DNA of 7,718 bases from JBEKJU01 sp050011095 (GCA_050011095.1 JBEKJU010000174.1:1-7718), one strand, 5' to 3'; counted from the first letter of the stretch, positions 1-6,871 are shown. Notes: generated by a model from the sequence alone, not told the origin. A program made the numbers and translations.

Positions 1-296
1 ATCAAGGGAACGGGTGACGCGATCTTAAGCCCCACCAAAAGAAATGTCAATGCCGGCCCGAGCATGAACATGGTCCCGAAAGACAAAAGAAGATTGCCCG
101 CTGTAGCCAGGCCTTTCCTCAGTTCCACCATTCCGGAAAGGATTTGCGCTATTGCGCCGGCACTCATAAGGGCAAAAAACACGGGTACGTTCTCTTTAGG
201 AACTCGTCCGCTGAGTGATAGAAGGATGATAAGGCAAACCATGGCAAAGGCCCCGAAACCTGTCGGTCCGGTGCCTGCCCATTTTTCTTCCCCCAT
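1..296 (-). CDS. GPR1/FUN34/YaaH (AceTr) family acetate/monocarboxylate transporter, N-terminal part
   Basis: The first 98 residues of a membrane protein; the gene continues past the left edge. Three hydrophobic segments are visible at about residues 14-30, 38-57 and 64-91. Family-like features are WAGTGPTG at 6-13, matching in position the WANPAPxG/NPAPLGL element that opens helix 1, and a G-M-V-E-L-R-K-G stretch at 55-62 followed by GN at 67-68, resembling the G-x-x-E-x-[RK]-x-G segment after helix 2. Known members (bacterial SatP, yeast Ady2) are six-helix acetate or succinate carriers of about 190-230 residues in the inner membrane. The start at 296 is chosen because a run of six G lies 4 nt upstream and the protein then begins like its relatives. 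The frame stays open upstream to the hydratase stop, so in-frame ATGs at 359 and 377 are possible alternatives. It is probably the last or a late gene of the cluster and may export the acetate formed by beta-oxidation or import the substrate. The family call is fairly firm; the substrate is inferred. Confidence 0.75.
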   Translation of the reverse strand, partial: MGEEKWAGTGPTGFGAFAMVCLIILLSLSGRVPKENVPVFFALMSAGAIAQILSGMVELRKGLATAGNLLLSFGTMFMLGPALTFLLVGLKIASPVPL

Positions 297-421
297 AATA
301 CCCCCCTTTTTTTTGATGTTGACGGAAATGCGATGCACCGGTTCTATTCGTGACCCCATTTTCCCCTGCGGCCCCATGGTCAGGGTCCTCTTCCATTTCA
401 CCCCCTTTTCGGAACAGTGTG

Positions 422-443
422 CCCCTCCTTCTTTATGGAGGGG
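422..443. repeat. GC-rich intercistronic hairpin directly after the enoyl-CoA hydratase stop
   Basis: Inverted repeat with 7-bp arms CCCCTCC (422-428) and GGAGGGG (437-443) around an 8-nt loop. On the minus strand it begins at the base after the TGA stop of the hydratase gene. No T-run follows it in the direction of transcription, so it does not look like a Rho-independent terminator. A hairpin here could stabilise or process the mRNA between hydratase and transporter. Function is inferred; the repeat itself is seen. Confidence 0.5.
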
Positions 444-1211
444 TCAAACTTCCTTCTTTTTTTCGCCGAAATCATGGAGCAGCCGTTTCGCTTCGGATGA
501 GGAAAGGGTCAGGGCCGCAAGTGCTGATTCCAGCGCCAATCCCGTGTCAAAGCCCTCGGTTTGCCCGTGAAGCAGCAGACTCATCGTGAGCCGCACGGCG
601 TCAGGGCTGACTCGCGAGATCGATCTTGCCACGCTCCGGGCCGCTTCCCGCACGTGATCCCTCGCAACGACGGAGTTGACCAAACCGATCCTCAGGGCCT
701 CCTCTCCCGTGATAATGGAACTTGTAAGAAGCAGTTCCGCCGCTTTTGCGTGGCCGACGCACCGCACGAGCCTCTGTGTACCGCCAAATCCGGGGATTAT
801 TCCCAGGCTCAGCTCTGGAAAGCCCACTTTTGCCTCCGCGGAGGCTACCCTGTACGTACACGCCAGCGCCAACTCAAGTCCGCCTCCAAGCGCAGGCCCG
901 TTGATCGCCGCCAGCGAAGGCTTGCCGATTCTTTCAAGTTTGTTTAGCACGGATTGGCTGAAGCGGGAGGCGGACCAGCCGTTCAACGAATCGAAACTGC
1001 GAAGCTCATCGACGTCCGCCCCTGCGACAAAGGTGGCGCCTTTGCCCGTTACGATGATGACTCTCACATCCCGATCACTGCCCGCCAGGTCCAAAACATC
1101 GTTCAGGGCGGAAAAAACAGGCGTGTTCAGGGCGTTTTTGACCTCGGGGCGATTGATGGTGATCCATCCGATATGCTCCTCTTTTTCAAAGATGACCACG
1201 CCATTTTCCAT
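444..1211 (-). CDS. Enoyl-CoA hydratase (crotonase family)
   Basis: A 255-residue cytoplasmic enzyme of normal length for the family, expected to add water across the 2,3 double bond of an enoyl-CoA to give a 3-hydroxyacyl-CoA. Visible features in order: the first oxyanion-hole/CoA segment FVAGADVDEL at 61-70, the second oxyanion segment GPALGGGLELA at 105-115 and the segment FPELSLGIIPGFGGTQRL at 131-148. Both acid/base glutamates of true hydratases are present (Glu113 and Glu133, equivalent to Glu144 and Glu164 of rat mitochondrial hydratase), so hydration is favoured over isomerase-only or dehalogenase roles. The start at 1211 has AGGAGG (1218-1223) 6 nt upstream. It follows the thiolase stop by 28 bp. 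Its acyl substrate is not readable from the sequence; crotonase-fold enzymes with both Glu can also act on ring or branched substrates. Confidence 0.92.
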   Translation of the reverse strand: MENGVVIFEKEEHIGWITINRPEVKNALNTPVFSALNDVLDLAGSDRDVRVIIVTGKGATFVAGADVDELRSFDSLNGWSASRFSQSVLNKLERIGKPSLAAINGPALGGGLELALACTYRVASAEAKVGFPELSLGIIPGFGGTQRLVRCVGHAKAAELLLTSSIITGEEALRIGLVNSVVARDHVREAARSVARSISRVSPDAVRLTMSLLLHGQTEGFDTGLALESALAALTLSSSEAKRLLHDFGEKKKEV

Positions 1212-1239
1212 CCCGGTCCTCCTCTTCGCGTCGAAGCTT

Positions 1240-2193
1240 CTACAGCCCCACGATCGCTATGGCTGCCACGTTCCTTGCGGGCTGTCCCCCCAGATTATGG
1301 GTCAGCCCCAGTCTCGGATTGTCTATCTGCCTCGGCCCTGATTTACCTTGGAGCTGCTTATACATCTCATAGAGCATCCTCAGCCCGGAGGCCCCGATCG
1401 GGTGTCCGAAGCATTTCAGACCTCCGTCCGGCTGGCAAGGAACCTGACCGTCCAGGTTATAAAAGCCCTCCTCAAGATCCTGTCCCGCCTTGCCTCTCGG
1501 AGATATGAAAAGGTCTTCATAGGTGACAAGCTCGGTGATGGAAAAGCAGTCGTGCACCTCCATCATGTCGATCTCGGAGCGCGGGTCCGCCACCCCGGCT
1601 TCCTCGTAAGCTTTTGATGCGGCACGGCACGTACTCTCAACGTGGGAGTAATCGAAGCCCTGATCGTAAAAACTTGTCCCCGGATCCGCCGCAATCTGGA
1701 TCGCCTTCACGTATACGGGGTCGGACCTGAATTCTTTCGCCCTATCCGTGCCTACCACAATCGCGGCCGCCGCCCCGTCGCTCACGCCGCAGCAGTCCAG
1801 TAAGCCCAGGGGACGGGCGATAATGGGGGCTTTCAGCACATCGGCAACGGTGATCTCTTTTCGCAGGTGGGCCTTCGGATTCATGGAGCCGTTATGATGG
1901 CTCTTTACCGATATCCTCGCAAGCAGCTCTTTCCCCCTTTCCAGGCTTATTCCATATCGTTCAAAATACTTCACCGCCATCATGGCGAACATCCCCGGGT
2001 TGGGGTTTACCCAGTTCGGCAAAATCGTTTTTCCTCTCGGACCGTGTACGATAATGTCCTCATTGCTTCTGGGAAGCCCGCCGGTACCGAGAGGTCCTTT
2101 ATCTTCTCGACGCCCACCGCCAGGGCCATCTCGCAGGCCCCTGAGGCCACCGCGTAACAGGCTGCCCTGAATGCCTCCGTGCCGCTCGCGCAC
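1240..2193 (-). CDS. C-terminal fragment of the frameshifted SCP-x-type thiolase
   Basis: Open frame of 317 codons ending at a TAG. Only codons from about 2088 leftward (residue 36 onward, GTGGLPRSNED) look like thiolase; the Arg/Gly-rich first 35 residues are an out-of-frame extension overlapping the N-terminal fragment. The thiolase part contains NPGMFAMMAVKYFERYG (the SCP-x region that precedes the loop domain), SDGAAAAIVV, HDCF with His214, GHPIGASG with His264 and the C-terminal HNLGGQPARN, all in fragment numbering. No plausible ribosome site marks a start for this piece, which supports it being the second half of one gene and not an independent subunit. Confidence 0.6.
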   Translation of the reverse strand: MRERHGGIQGSLLRGGLRGLRDGPGGGRREDKGPLGTGGLPRSNEDIIVHGPRGKTILPNWVNPNPGMFAMMAVKYFERYGISLERGKELLARISVKSHHNGSMNPKAHLRKEITVADVLKAPIIARPLGLLDCCGVSDGAAAAIVVGTDRAKEFRSDPVYVKAIQIAADPGTSFYDQGFDYSHVESTCRAASKAYEEAGVADPRSEIDMMEVHDCFSITELVTYEDLFISPRGKAGQDLEEGFYNLDGQVPCQPDGGLKCFGHPIGASGLRMLYEMYKQLQGKSGPRQIDNPRLGLTHNLGGQPARNVAAIAIVGL

Positions 2194-2450
2194 AGGTTTT
2201 CAACGCGGGTAACGGGAATGAAGGGGAGCTTCAGGGCTATAGCGAGGGGGCTTGCGCTGTGGCCCACATTTATCTCGGTAAACTGGTTCCCCTGCCAGGC
2301 AGCCTCAATATCCTTCTTCTCCACGCCGGCATCCTCCAGGGCTTCGGTGAACGCGCCGACAATCAGGTCCTCCGCACTCTTGTCCCAAAGTTCTCCGAAT
2401 TTGGTGCACCCCATGCCTATTATCGCAGCTTTATCCTTTATACCTGACAT
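2007..2450 (-). CDS. N-terminal fragment of the frameshifted SCP-x-type thiolase
   Basis: Open frame of 147 codons from the proper thiolase start. Residues 1-120 resemble thiolases: an opening AAIIGMGCTKFGEL segment, a helix-rich region, NQFTEINVGHSASPLA, and the nucleophile loop with Cys87 followed by VASGACEMALAVGVEKIKD. After residue 120 thiolase character is lost, and the remaining 27 residues to the TAA at 2007 look like out-of-frame translation. If the frameshift is real, this piece lacks both catalytic histidines and the C-terminal half and could not work alone. Confidence 0.6.
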   Translation of the reverse strand: MSGIKDKAAIIGMGCTKFGELWDKSAEDLIVGAFTEALEDAGVEKKDIEAAWQGNQFTEINVGHSASPLAIALKLPFIPVTRVENLCASGTEAFRAACYAVASGACEMALAVGVEKIKDLSVPAGFPEAMRTLSYTVREEKRFCRTG

Positions 2451-2466
2451 GACAGCCTCCTTGCCC

Positions 2467-3894
2467 TTATGCGGGCACCGCTTTCCAGAAATAGCCTTCG
2501 ATGCCGCGAACGGTGTCGTTAAATTTCTTCCTGAAGCTCATTGCCAGAGGCATCCCCACCCTTATCTCCTCTGCGCCGCAATCGGTTACCTCAAAGACAA
2601 ACCTTCCCCCGCCTTCAAAATCGATGAGGCCGTACAGAAAGGGTGGATCGAGGGTGGACGCGATATTGTCGGCCGTATACGTGAAAAGCCTCGCCTCCTT
2701 CTCCGAGAAGGCATAGTCATCCATCTCGTTGACGCCTCCGCACTCGGGGTTGACACAGATGTTCTGGGGCGGGTACTGGGGGGTTCCGCATTTTCTGCAC
2801 CGCGAGCCGACGAGGCCGAGGGTGGACTTCCTCTCACGCCACAAAAGGGGCAGTTGGGTAGGCGGGTTGGAACCCATATCCGCCTTGTCGATGGGCAGCA
2901 TGCCGCGGAAACCTAAATATTTTTCGTAGCAGGTCAGCTCCTTCCTCCTCGCAATCGACCGGGCGAGCTTGCCCCGGTTCTCTACCTTTCCGATCTCCCC
3001 GGTGACGGTGAACCAGAGTGCATCGGCCCCGTTCCCGTAACCGGCCAGCAGGAGATTATCCCCCGGCTTTGCCTCGTCCAGCATGGCTACGAGTAAGACG
3101 AGGGGCGACGCGACACCCATTTCACCTATCGTTGTGGAAAGGGGCGCCTGCATCTGTTCCGGCTTTAACCCCAGTCTCCTTCCGATCCCCCCATACTCGC
3201 CCGCGTGGAGACAGGGAAAGGCGACTTTCGCGAAATCCTGGGCCTTGACGTTGTATCGGGCGAAGAGACGGGAGATCGCCTCATCGATGAATTTTGAATA
3301 GCCTTCCTCGCGGATGAACCGCTCCTCCACCGAACGGACATACGGGTCGGACGCCGCCCTCCGGTAATCGGGAAAATCGTACGACACCGAAGAGGAGCCC
3401 CTGAAGACGGCGATCACACCGTCCCTTCCCAAGGTCACCGCCCCGGCGGCGTCACCGAAGAGCAGCTCGTTTGCCGTGCCCGGCCGGCCGAGCCGCGCGT
3501 CCGAGGCACAGACAAGGACGCTTGCCGCGCCCTCTCCGTTCACGGTCTCCGACGCAAGGACCAGAGCGCCCGTTGCGCATTTGAGCGAGTTGCCAAAGTC
3601 TGCGGTGCGGATCTGCGGCGGGAGGCCGAGGGCCGTGCCAATTATCGCGGCGCCTTCACCCTCGTGGTACGGATGTGTCGTCGTGGCAAAATAGACCGCC
3701 CCCACATCGGCAGTGCCGACGCAATCCCTGCTCGCCGCCACTGCCATGGTAATACTGTCTTCGTCGTAGTTGGCCACGGCCTTTTCACCCGGCATAACTG
3801 CCGGGTTGAGCCATCCCATGGCCTGGGAGACCACCTTCCGGTCCATTCTGTATCTAGGTATATACACACCATACGCGGTAATTCCTATATCCAT
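2467..3894 (-). CDS. HMG-CoA-synthase-like thiolase-fold domain fused to a DUF35 zinc-ribbon/OB-fold domain
   Basis: A 475-residue two-domain cytoplasmic protein. Residues 1 to about 310 have the HMG-CoA synthase/KAS III fold: opening GITAYGVYIPRYRM, LKCATGALVLASE with the conserved Cys106, FGDAAGAV, and YGNGADALWF near 286 (the GSG loop of the family). The catalytic Glu of the ATES motif aligns with Thr72 (ATTTH), and the FHxP histidine position reads FPCLH (Pro227), so synthase chemistry is doubtful. Residues about 345-470 are DUF35: a rubredoxin-like knuckle with Cys366, Cys369, Cys380 and Cys385, then a beta-rich OB-fold. DUF35 proteins bind CoA thioesters and pair with SCP-x thiolases (benzoylsuccinyl-CoA thiolase BbsAB, the archaeal thiolase/HMGCS complex, Ltp2-ChsH2), and the next gene is such a thiolase. 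A longer frame begins at a TTG at 3921, but ATG 3894 has GGAGG at the right distance. The domains are seen; the partner role is inferred. Confidence 0.87.
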   Translation of the reverse strand: MDIGITAYGVYIPRYRMDRKVVSQAMGWLNPAVMPGEKAVANYDEDSITMAVAASRDCVGTADVGAVYFATTTHPYHEGEGAAIIGTALGLPPQIRTADFGNSLKCATGALVLASETVNGEGAASVLVCASDARLGRPGTANELLFGDAAGAVTLGRDGVIAVFRGSSSVSYDFPDYRRAASDPYVRSVEERFIREEGYSKFIDEAISRLFARYNVKAQDFAKVAFPCLHAGEYGGIGRRLGLKPEQMQAPLSTTIGEMGVASPLVLLVAMLDEAKPGDNLLLAGYGNGADALWFTVTGEIGKVENRGKLARSIARRKELTCYEKYLGFRGMLPIDKADMGSNPPTQLPLLWRERKSTLGLVGSRCRKCGTPQYPPQNICVNPECGGVNEMDDYAFSEKEARLFTYTADNIASTLDPPFLYGLIDFEGGGRFVFEVTDCGAEEIRVGMPLAMSFRKKFNDTVRGIEGYFWKAVPA

Positions 3895-3900
3895 CACAAT

Positions 3901-3908
3901 CCTCCCTC
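3901..3908 (-). promoter_or_regulatory. Ribosome binding site that fixes the HMGCS/DUF35 start at 3894
   Basis: On the minus strand GAGGGAGG ends 6 nt before the ATG at 3894. The alternative upstream TTG at 3921 would place this site inside the coding region and has no comparable purine-rich site of its own; the extra nine residues are also unlike the start of the family. Confidence 0.7.
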
Positions 3909-3973
3909 GCCCAGCATTCAAAGAATCCTTTTCCCGTCTTTCTGCCCAAACGACCCGCCGCAGAGAAGGACGC

Positions 3974-5134
3974 CTAGAGCGACGCCTGTCCCTTGACCAG
4001 TTGACGCCCGATAATCAGTTTTTCTATGTCCTTTACCCCCTCATAGATCTCTACTATCTTGGCGTCCCTGTAAAACCGGCTGATATCGTATTCATCGATA
4101 AAGCCATATCCGCCATGGAGTTGCAGGGCCTCATCGACCACCTTCACCCCTACTCGTCCCGCGTACCACTTTGCCATCGAGGTAAGGGCAGGGTCAGCAA
4201 TCCCCTTGTCGATTTTCCACGCGGCCTTGTAGGTGAGACCCCTGGCCGCTTCGATCATTGTCGCCATTTCGGCCAGTTTCACCTGAACAAGTTCGCTGGA
4301 CGCAAGGGCTTTTCCAAAGACCTTCCGCTTTCTTGTATGTTTTAACGCCATCTCCAGGGCGCCCTGAGCGATGCCCACGCCTTGAGCGGCAATGTAGGAC
4401 CGCGACTGATTGAAGAAGGCCATGAAACATTCGAACCCTTTGCCTTCCGGCCCGATCCTGTTGGATTCAGGTACCCACACATTACTAAAGCTGATCTCGG
4501 CCGTGTCGTGAGCCCTGATACCCAGTTTCCCATGTATCTTATTCCGTTCAATCGTGCCCTCACTGTCTCCGTCGATGATAATAACGCTATGGCGGTTATG
4601 TTTGCCTTCGGCACGGGGATCGGTGACGCAGAGGGCAACAAAGAAATCGGCAAAATCGCCGTTTGATATGAACATCTTGGAACCGTTGATGAGATAGCCT
4701 CCGTCTTGTCGGACCGCACTCGTCGAGACACTCAGGACATCGCTTCCCGCATCGGGCTCCGTTACTGCAAGGGCTCCTACCTTGCCGCCTTTGCAGACCG
4801 ATGTGAGGTAACGCTCCTTCTGGTCTTTCGTGCCATAAAGAAGCAACATTTCGGAACCGAATGCCAGACACATGATCTGGCTGCCGATTCCCGGATCGAC
4901 TCGCCAGAATTCCTCCATCACCATAGCGGTCTCCAGAAACCCTAACCCCATCCCGCCATATTCCTCATCGACGAAGATCCCGACAAATCCTAGTTCCCGC
5001 GCCTTTTTCAGAAGATCCATGGGAGGCGTCTCGTTGCGGTCGCACTCTTGCGCCACCTTTGGGAACTCCCCTTCTGCGAATTCTCTAGCTGCCCGTTTTA
5101 TGTCTAACTGAATCTCTGAAAGGTGAAAGTCCAT
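3974..5134 (-). CDS. Acyl-CoA dehydrogenase (FAD-dependent)
   Basis: A 386-residue flavoenzyme of typical length, expected to oxidise an acyl-CoA at C2-C3 to the trans-2-enoyl-CoA and pass electrons to electron-transfer flavoprotein. In order: the N-terminal helical domain with GFVGIFVDEEYGGMGLG at 49-65, the FAD/substrate signature ALAVTEPDAGSD at 121-132, the middle beta domain with SKMFISNGD at 152-160, and the C-terminal helical domain with QLHGGYGFIDEYDISRFYRD at 338-357. The catalytic base is most likely Glu365 in EIYEGV, the usual short- and medium-chain position (EIYEGT). The start at 5134 has GAGGAG about 7 nt upstream. It lies 75 bp downstream of the ligase gene and 79 bp before the HMGCS/DUF35 gene. 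Substrate chain or ring type cannot be told from sequence; BbsG-like or glutaryl/short-chain relatives are alternatives within the same fold. Confidence 0.93.
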   Translation of the reverse strand: MDFHLSEIQLDIKRAAREFAEGEFPKVAQECDRNETPPMDLLKKARELGFVGIFVDEEYGGMGLGFLETAMVMEEFWRVDPGIGSQIMCLAFGSEMLLLYGTKDQKERYLTSVCKGGKVGALAVTEPDAGSDVLSVSTSAVRQDGGYLINGSKMFISNGDFADFFVALCVTDPRAEGKHNRHSVIIIDGDSEGTIERNKIHGKLGIRAHDTAEISFSNVWVPESNRIGPEGKGFECFMAFFNQSRSYIAAQGVGIAQGALEMALKHTRKRKVFGKALASSELVQVKLAEMATMIEAARGLTYKAAWKIDKGIADPALTSMAKWYAGRVGVKVVDEALQLHGGYGFIDEYDISRFYRDAKIVEIYEGVKDIEKLIIGRQLVKGQASL

Positions 5135-5209
5135 GATGGTTCTCCTCGCTTTTTTCTCTATCCCGTTTTTGATCTCTCATTGCCGCATGGCCGTGACCTT
5201 CCACGGGGC

Positions 5210-6871
5210 TCACGATATCTGTGCACCTTTTGCCCTCTCTTCCTCGGCGAGTATTCTATGCAGGAGTTTTCCCGCTGCGCTCTTTGGAAGGTCTGCCCTG
5301 AATTCGATCATGCGCGGGGCCTTATAGGCCGCCATATTTTGTTTGCTCCATTCCAGTATCTCGCCCTCCGTCACTTTCCCGGGGTAACCAGGCTTTAATG
5401 TAATAAACGCCTTGGGTGTTTCTCCTCTGTAGGCATCACGCACTCCGATCACCGCCGCCTCGCGGACCGCCGGATGCATCTGAAGAAGGGGCTCCACTTC
5501 TGCGGGAAATACACTGAACCCCGAGCACTTGATCATTTCTTTGTTTCTCCCGAGAACCTTGACGTAACCATCTTCATCCATCACCCCGATATCACCCGTG
5601 AAGAGCCAGTGATTTCGTAAAACCTTCTCAGTCTCTTCCGGCTTATTCCAATATCCTTCCATCATCGTCGGCGCCTTAACGGCGATCTCCCCTTCTTCAT
5701 TCGCAGGCATCTCCCTCATACCTGTCTCCACGTCCACGATCTTCAGCTCGTGCTGAGGTATGCCGATGAATCCCGTCTTGTTCCGGTACGCGGGGGTCAC
5801 TATACCTCCTTGAGGCAGACACTCGGTTAGACCATACCCCTCAAAGAGCGTTGACCGGGGCGCCAGCCCTCTTATTTCGCTCTGAAGGGTCGGCGATACC
5901 TCGGCCCCCCCCGTGACAAGGACTTTAAAAGAACTGAAATCGTAGTTCGCGACGTCAGGCATATTTATCAGGGCCGTGAACATAGTGGGCGCGCCGACCC
6001 AGAATGTGCAGCGATATAGGTGGACGGCCTGAGCAACTACATTCGGAACGAACCTGACGAGAAGAATAAGGCGCGCGCCCGCCAAAAGGGGTGCGGCCAT
6101 CGTGACCTGCTGTCCCATTGTATGAAAGAAAGGCGTTACGCCCAAGCTCACATCGTCATCACGCAGGCGGAACCAGAACGCCGACCCCACGCTGGCGCAG
6201 CAGAGCGCGTGATGGCTGATCATGGCCCCTTTTGGCATACCCGTTGTCCCACCGGTGTACTGCAGGAGGGCAAGATCTTCCTTCATGCTCGCCACGTTGC
6301 ATATGGGCTCGTCCTTGGATTTATCAATAAACTCCAGAAAGGGAATCGAATCCGGGAATGAGTTTCCCTTCGTTTTCTCCTCGGCAGGAAAGGGCAATGC
6401 AGGCCTTTCGGGGAGGAAATCACCCAGGGATGAGAGGACCACCGTGCTTAGCGACGTTCCGGTCCTTATCTTTTTGATCTCGGCATAGAGGGTATCCTCA
6501 CCGATCAGCGTTTCCGCCCCACAGTCATTGAGCTCATACTCCAACTCGCTATGCTTGAACATGGGGTTGAGGGGGACCGCAACGGCACCTGCGCGGTGGG
6601 CCCCGAAATATGACAGGACGAACTGCGGGCAATTCTGCATGTGGATCGCCACGCGGTCACCTCTCTTGACGCCTGAACCAATCAGGCCCCAGGCCGTTTT
6701 GTCGATCAACCGGTTCAATTCCTTATATGTGATGTCTGTTCCGTAGTACGTGAGCGCTATATGGTCTGGAGTCAATGAAGCCCAGTCCCGGATATACTCG
6801 GATACGGGCTTTTCTACGTTGATATCTTTCGGGACCAGTACCGGCCACACTTTATGCCATCGTTTTTCCAT
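5210..6871 (-). CDS. AMP-forming acyl-CoA ligase (FadD-like, ANL superfamily)
   Basis: A 553-residue adenylate-forming enzyme that should activate a free carboxylic acid with ATP and CoA. Family motifs in order: the phosphate-binding loop YTGGTTGMPKG at 205-215, PFFHTMG at 247-253 before the substrate pocket, YGLTE at 346-350, the ATP-ribose aspartate in TGD at 425-427, the hinge region GRNKEMIKCSG at 441-451, and the C-terminal catalytic lysine Lys535 in PKSAAGK. The opening WHKVWPVLVPKDI resembles bacterial and archaeal long-chain or aromatic acyl-CoA ligases of about 550 residues. The start at 6871 follows AAGGGGGG (6878-6885) by 6 nt. As the first gene after the promoter it is the committing step of the cluster. 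Its substrate, a fatty, branched or aryl-alkanoic acid, cannot be assigned from the sequence. Confidence 0.93.
   Translation of the reverse strand: MEKRWHKVWPVLVPKDINVEKPVSEYIRDWASLTPDHIALTYYGTDITYKELNRLIDKTAWGLIGSGVKRGDRVAIHMQNCPQFVLSYFGAHRAGAVAVPLNPMFKHSELEYELNDCGAETLIGEDTLYAEIKKIRTGTSLSTVVLSSLGDFLPERPALPFPAEEKTKGNSFPDSIPFLEFIDKSKDEPICNVASMKEDLALLQYTGGTTGMPKGAMISHHALCCASVGSAFWFRLRDDDVSLGVTPFFHTMGQQVTMAAPLLAGARLILLVRFVPNVVAQAVHLYRCTFWVGAPTMFTALINMPDVANYDFSSFKVLVTGGAEVSPTLQSEIRGLAPRSTLFEGYGLTECLPQGGIVTPAYRNKTGFIGIPQHELKIVDVETGMREMPANEEGEIAVKAPTMMEGYWNKPEETEKVLRNHWLFTGDIGVMDEDGYVKVLGRNKEMIKCSGFSVFPAEVEPLLQMHPAVREAAVIGVRDAYRGETPKAFITLKPGYPGKVTEGEILEWSKQNMAAYKAPRMIEFRADLPKSAAGKLLHRILAEEERAKGAQIS

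Larger units (their letters stand above)
1240..2450 (-). pseudogene. SCP-x-type thiolase (acetyl-CoA acetyltransferase-like), disrupted by one frameshift
   Basis: Two overlapping frames together encode one thiolase of the lipid-transfer/SCP-x type. Reading one frame from 2450 to about 2091 and then the other from 2088 gives about 403 residues, close to the usual 390-400. In joined numbering the nucleophile Cys87 sits in VENLCASGTEA, the family HDCF motif has His300, and GHPIGASG has His350; a C-terminal HNLGGQPARN closes the fold. All core thiolase residues are present, so only the frame is broken: after Lys-Asp-Leu one base seems to be missing before Gly-Thr-Gly-Gly-Leu-Pro (about 2089-2093). 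The gene starts 16 bp after the HMGCS/DUF35 gene, with AGGAGG (2456-2461) 5 nt before the ATG. The expected role is cleavage of a 3-oxoacyl-CoA by CoA, probably with the neighbouring DUF35 domain as partner. The break could be a sequencing or assembly error, a recent mutation or, less likely, programmed frameshifting. Confidence 0.85.

Noticed and set aside
196..396. A 66-codon minus-strand frame with a purine-rich site before its ATG, between hydratase and transporter
   Set aside because: It overlaps the first 101 bases of the transporter in another frame, has a low-complexity polar sequence with no recognisable family, and its only support is the purine-rich upstream site.
64..570. Long plus-strand open frames opposite the left-end genes, and similar ones at 676-1341, 954-1508, 2179-2916 and 3770-4345
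   Set aside because: All lie antisense to well-supported genes, have Ser/Arg/Pro-rich sequences without recognisable domains, and are typical of antisense frames in GC-rich coding DNA.
2024..2036. Programmed -1 frameshifting at the A5 run (GGAAAAAC on the minus strand) in the thiolase overlap
   Set aside because: It is not a proper X-XXY-YYZ slippery heptamer in the incoming frame, and using it would leave more than 20 non-thiolase-like residues between Lys-Asp-Leu and the slip point. The frame change fits far better at 2089-2093.
3895..3921. Upstream TTG start at 3921 for the HMGCS/DUF35 gene
   Set aside because: No ribosome site precedes it, while ATG 3894 has GAGGGAGG 6 nt upstream and begins with the usual family N-terminus.
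5135..5209. Small GC hairpin CCGTG/CACGG between ligase and dehydrogenase genes as a terminator
   Set aside because: Only 5 bp, no T tract in the direction of transcription, and the downstream gene has its own good ribosome site in the same orientation, so read-through is more likely.
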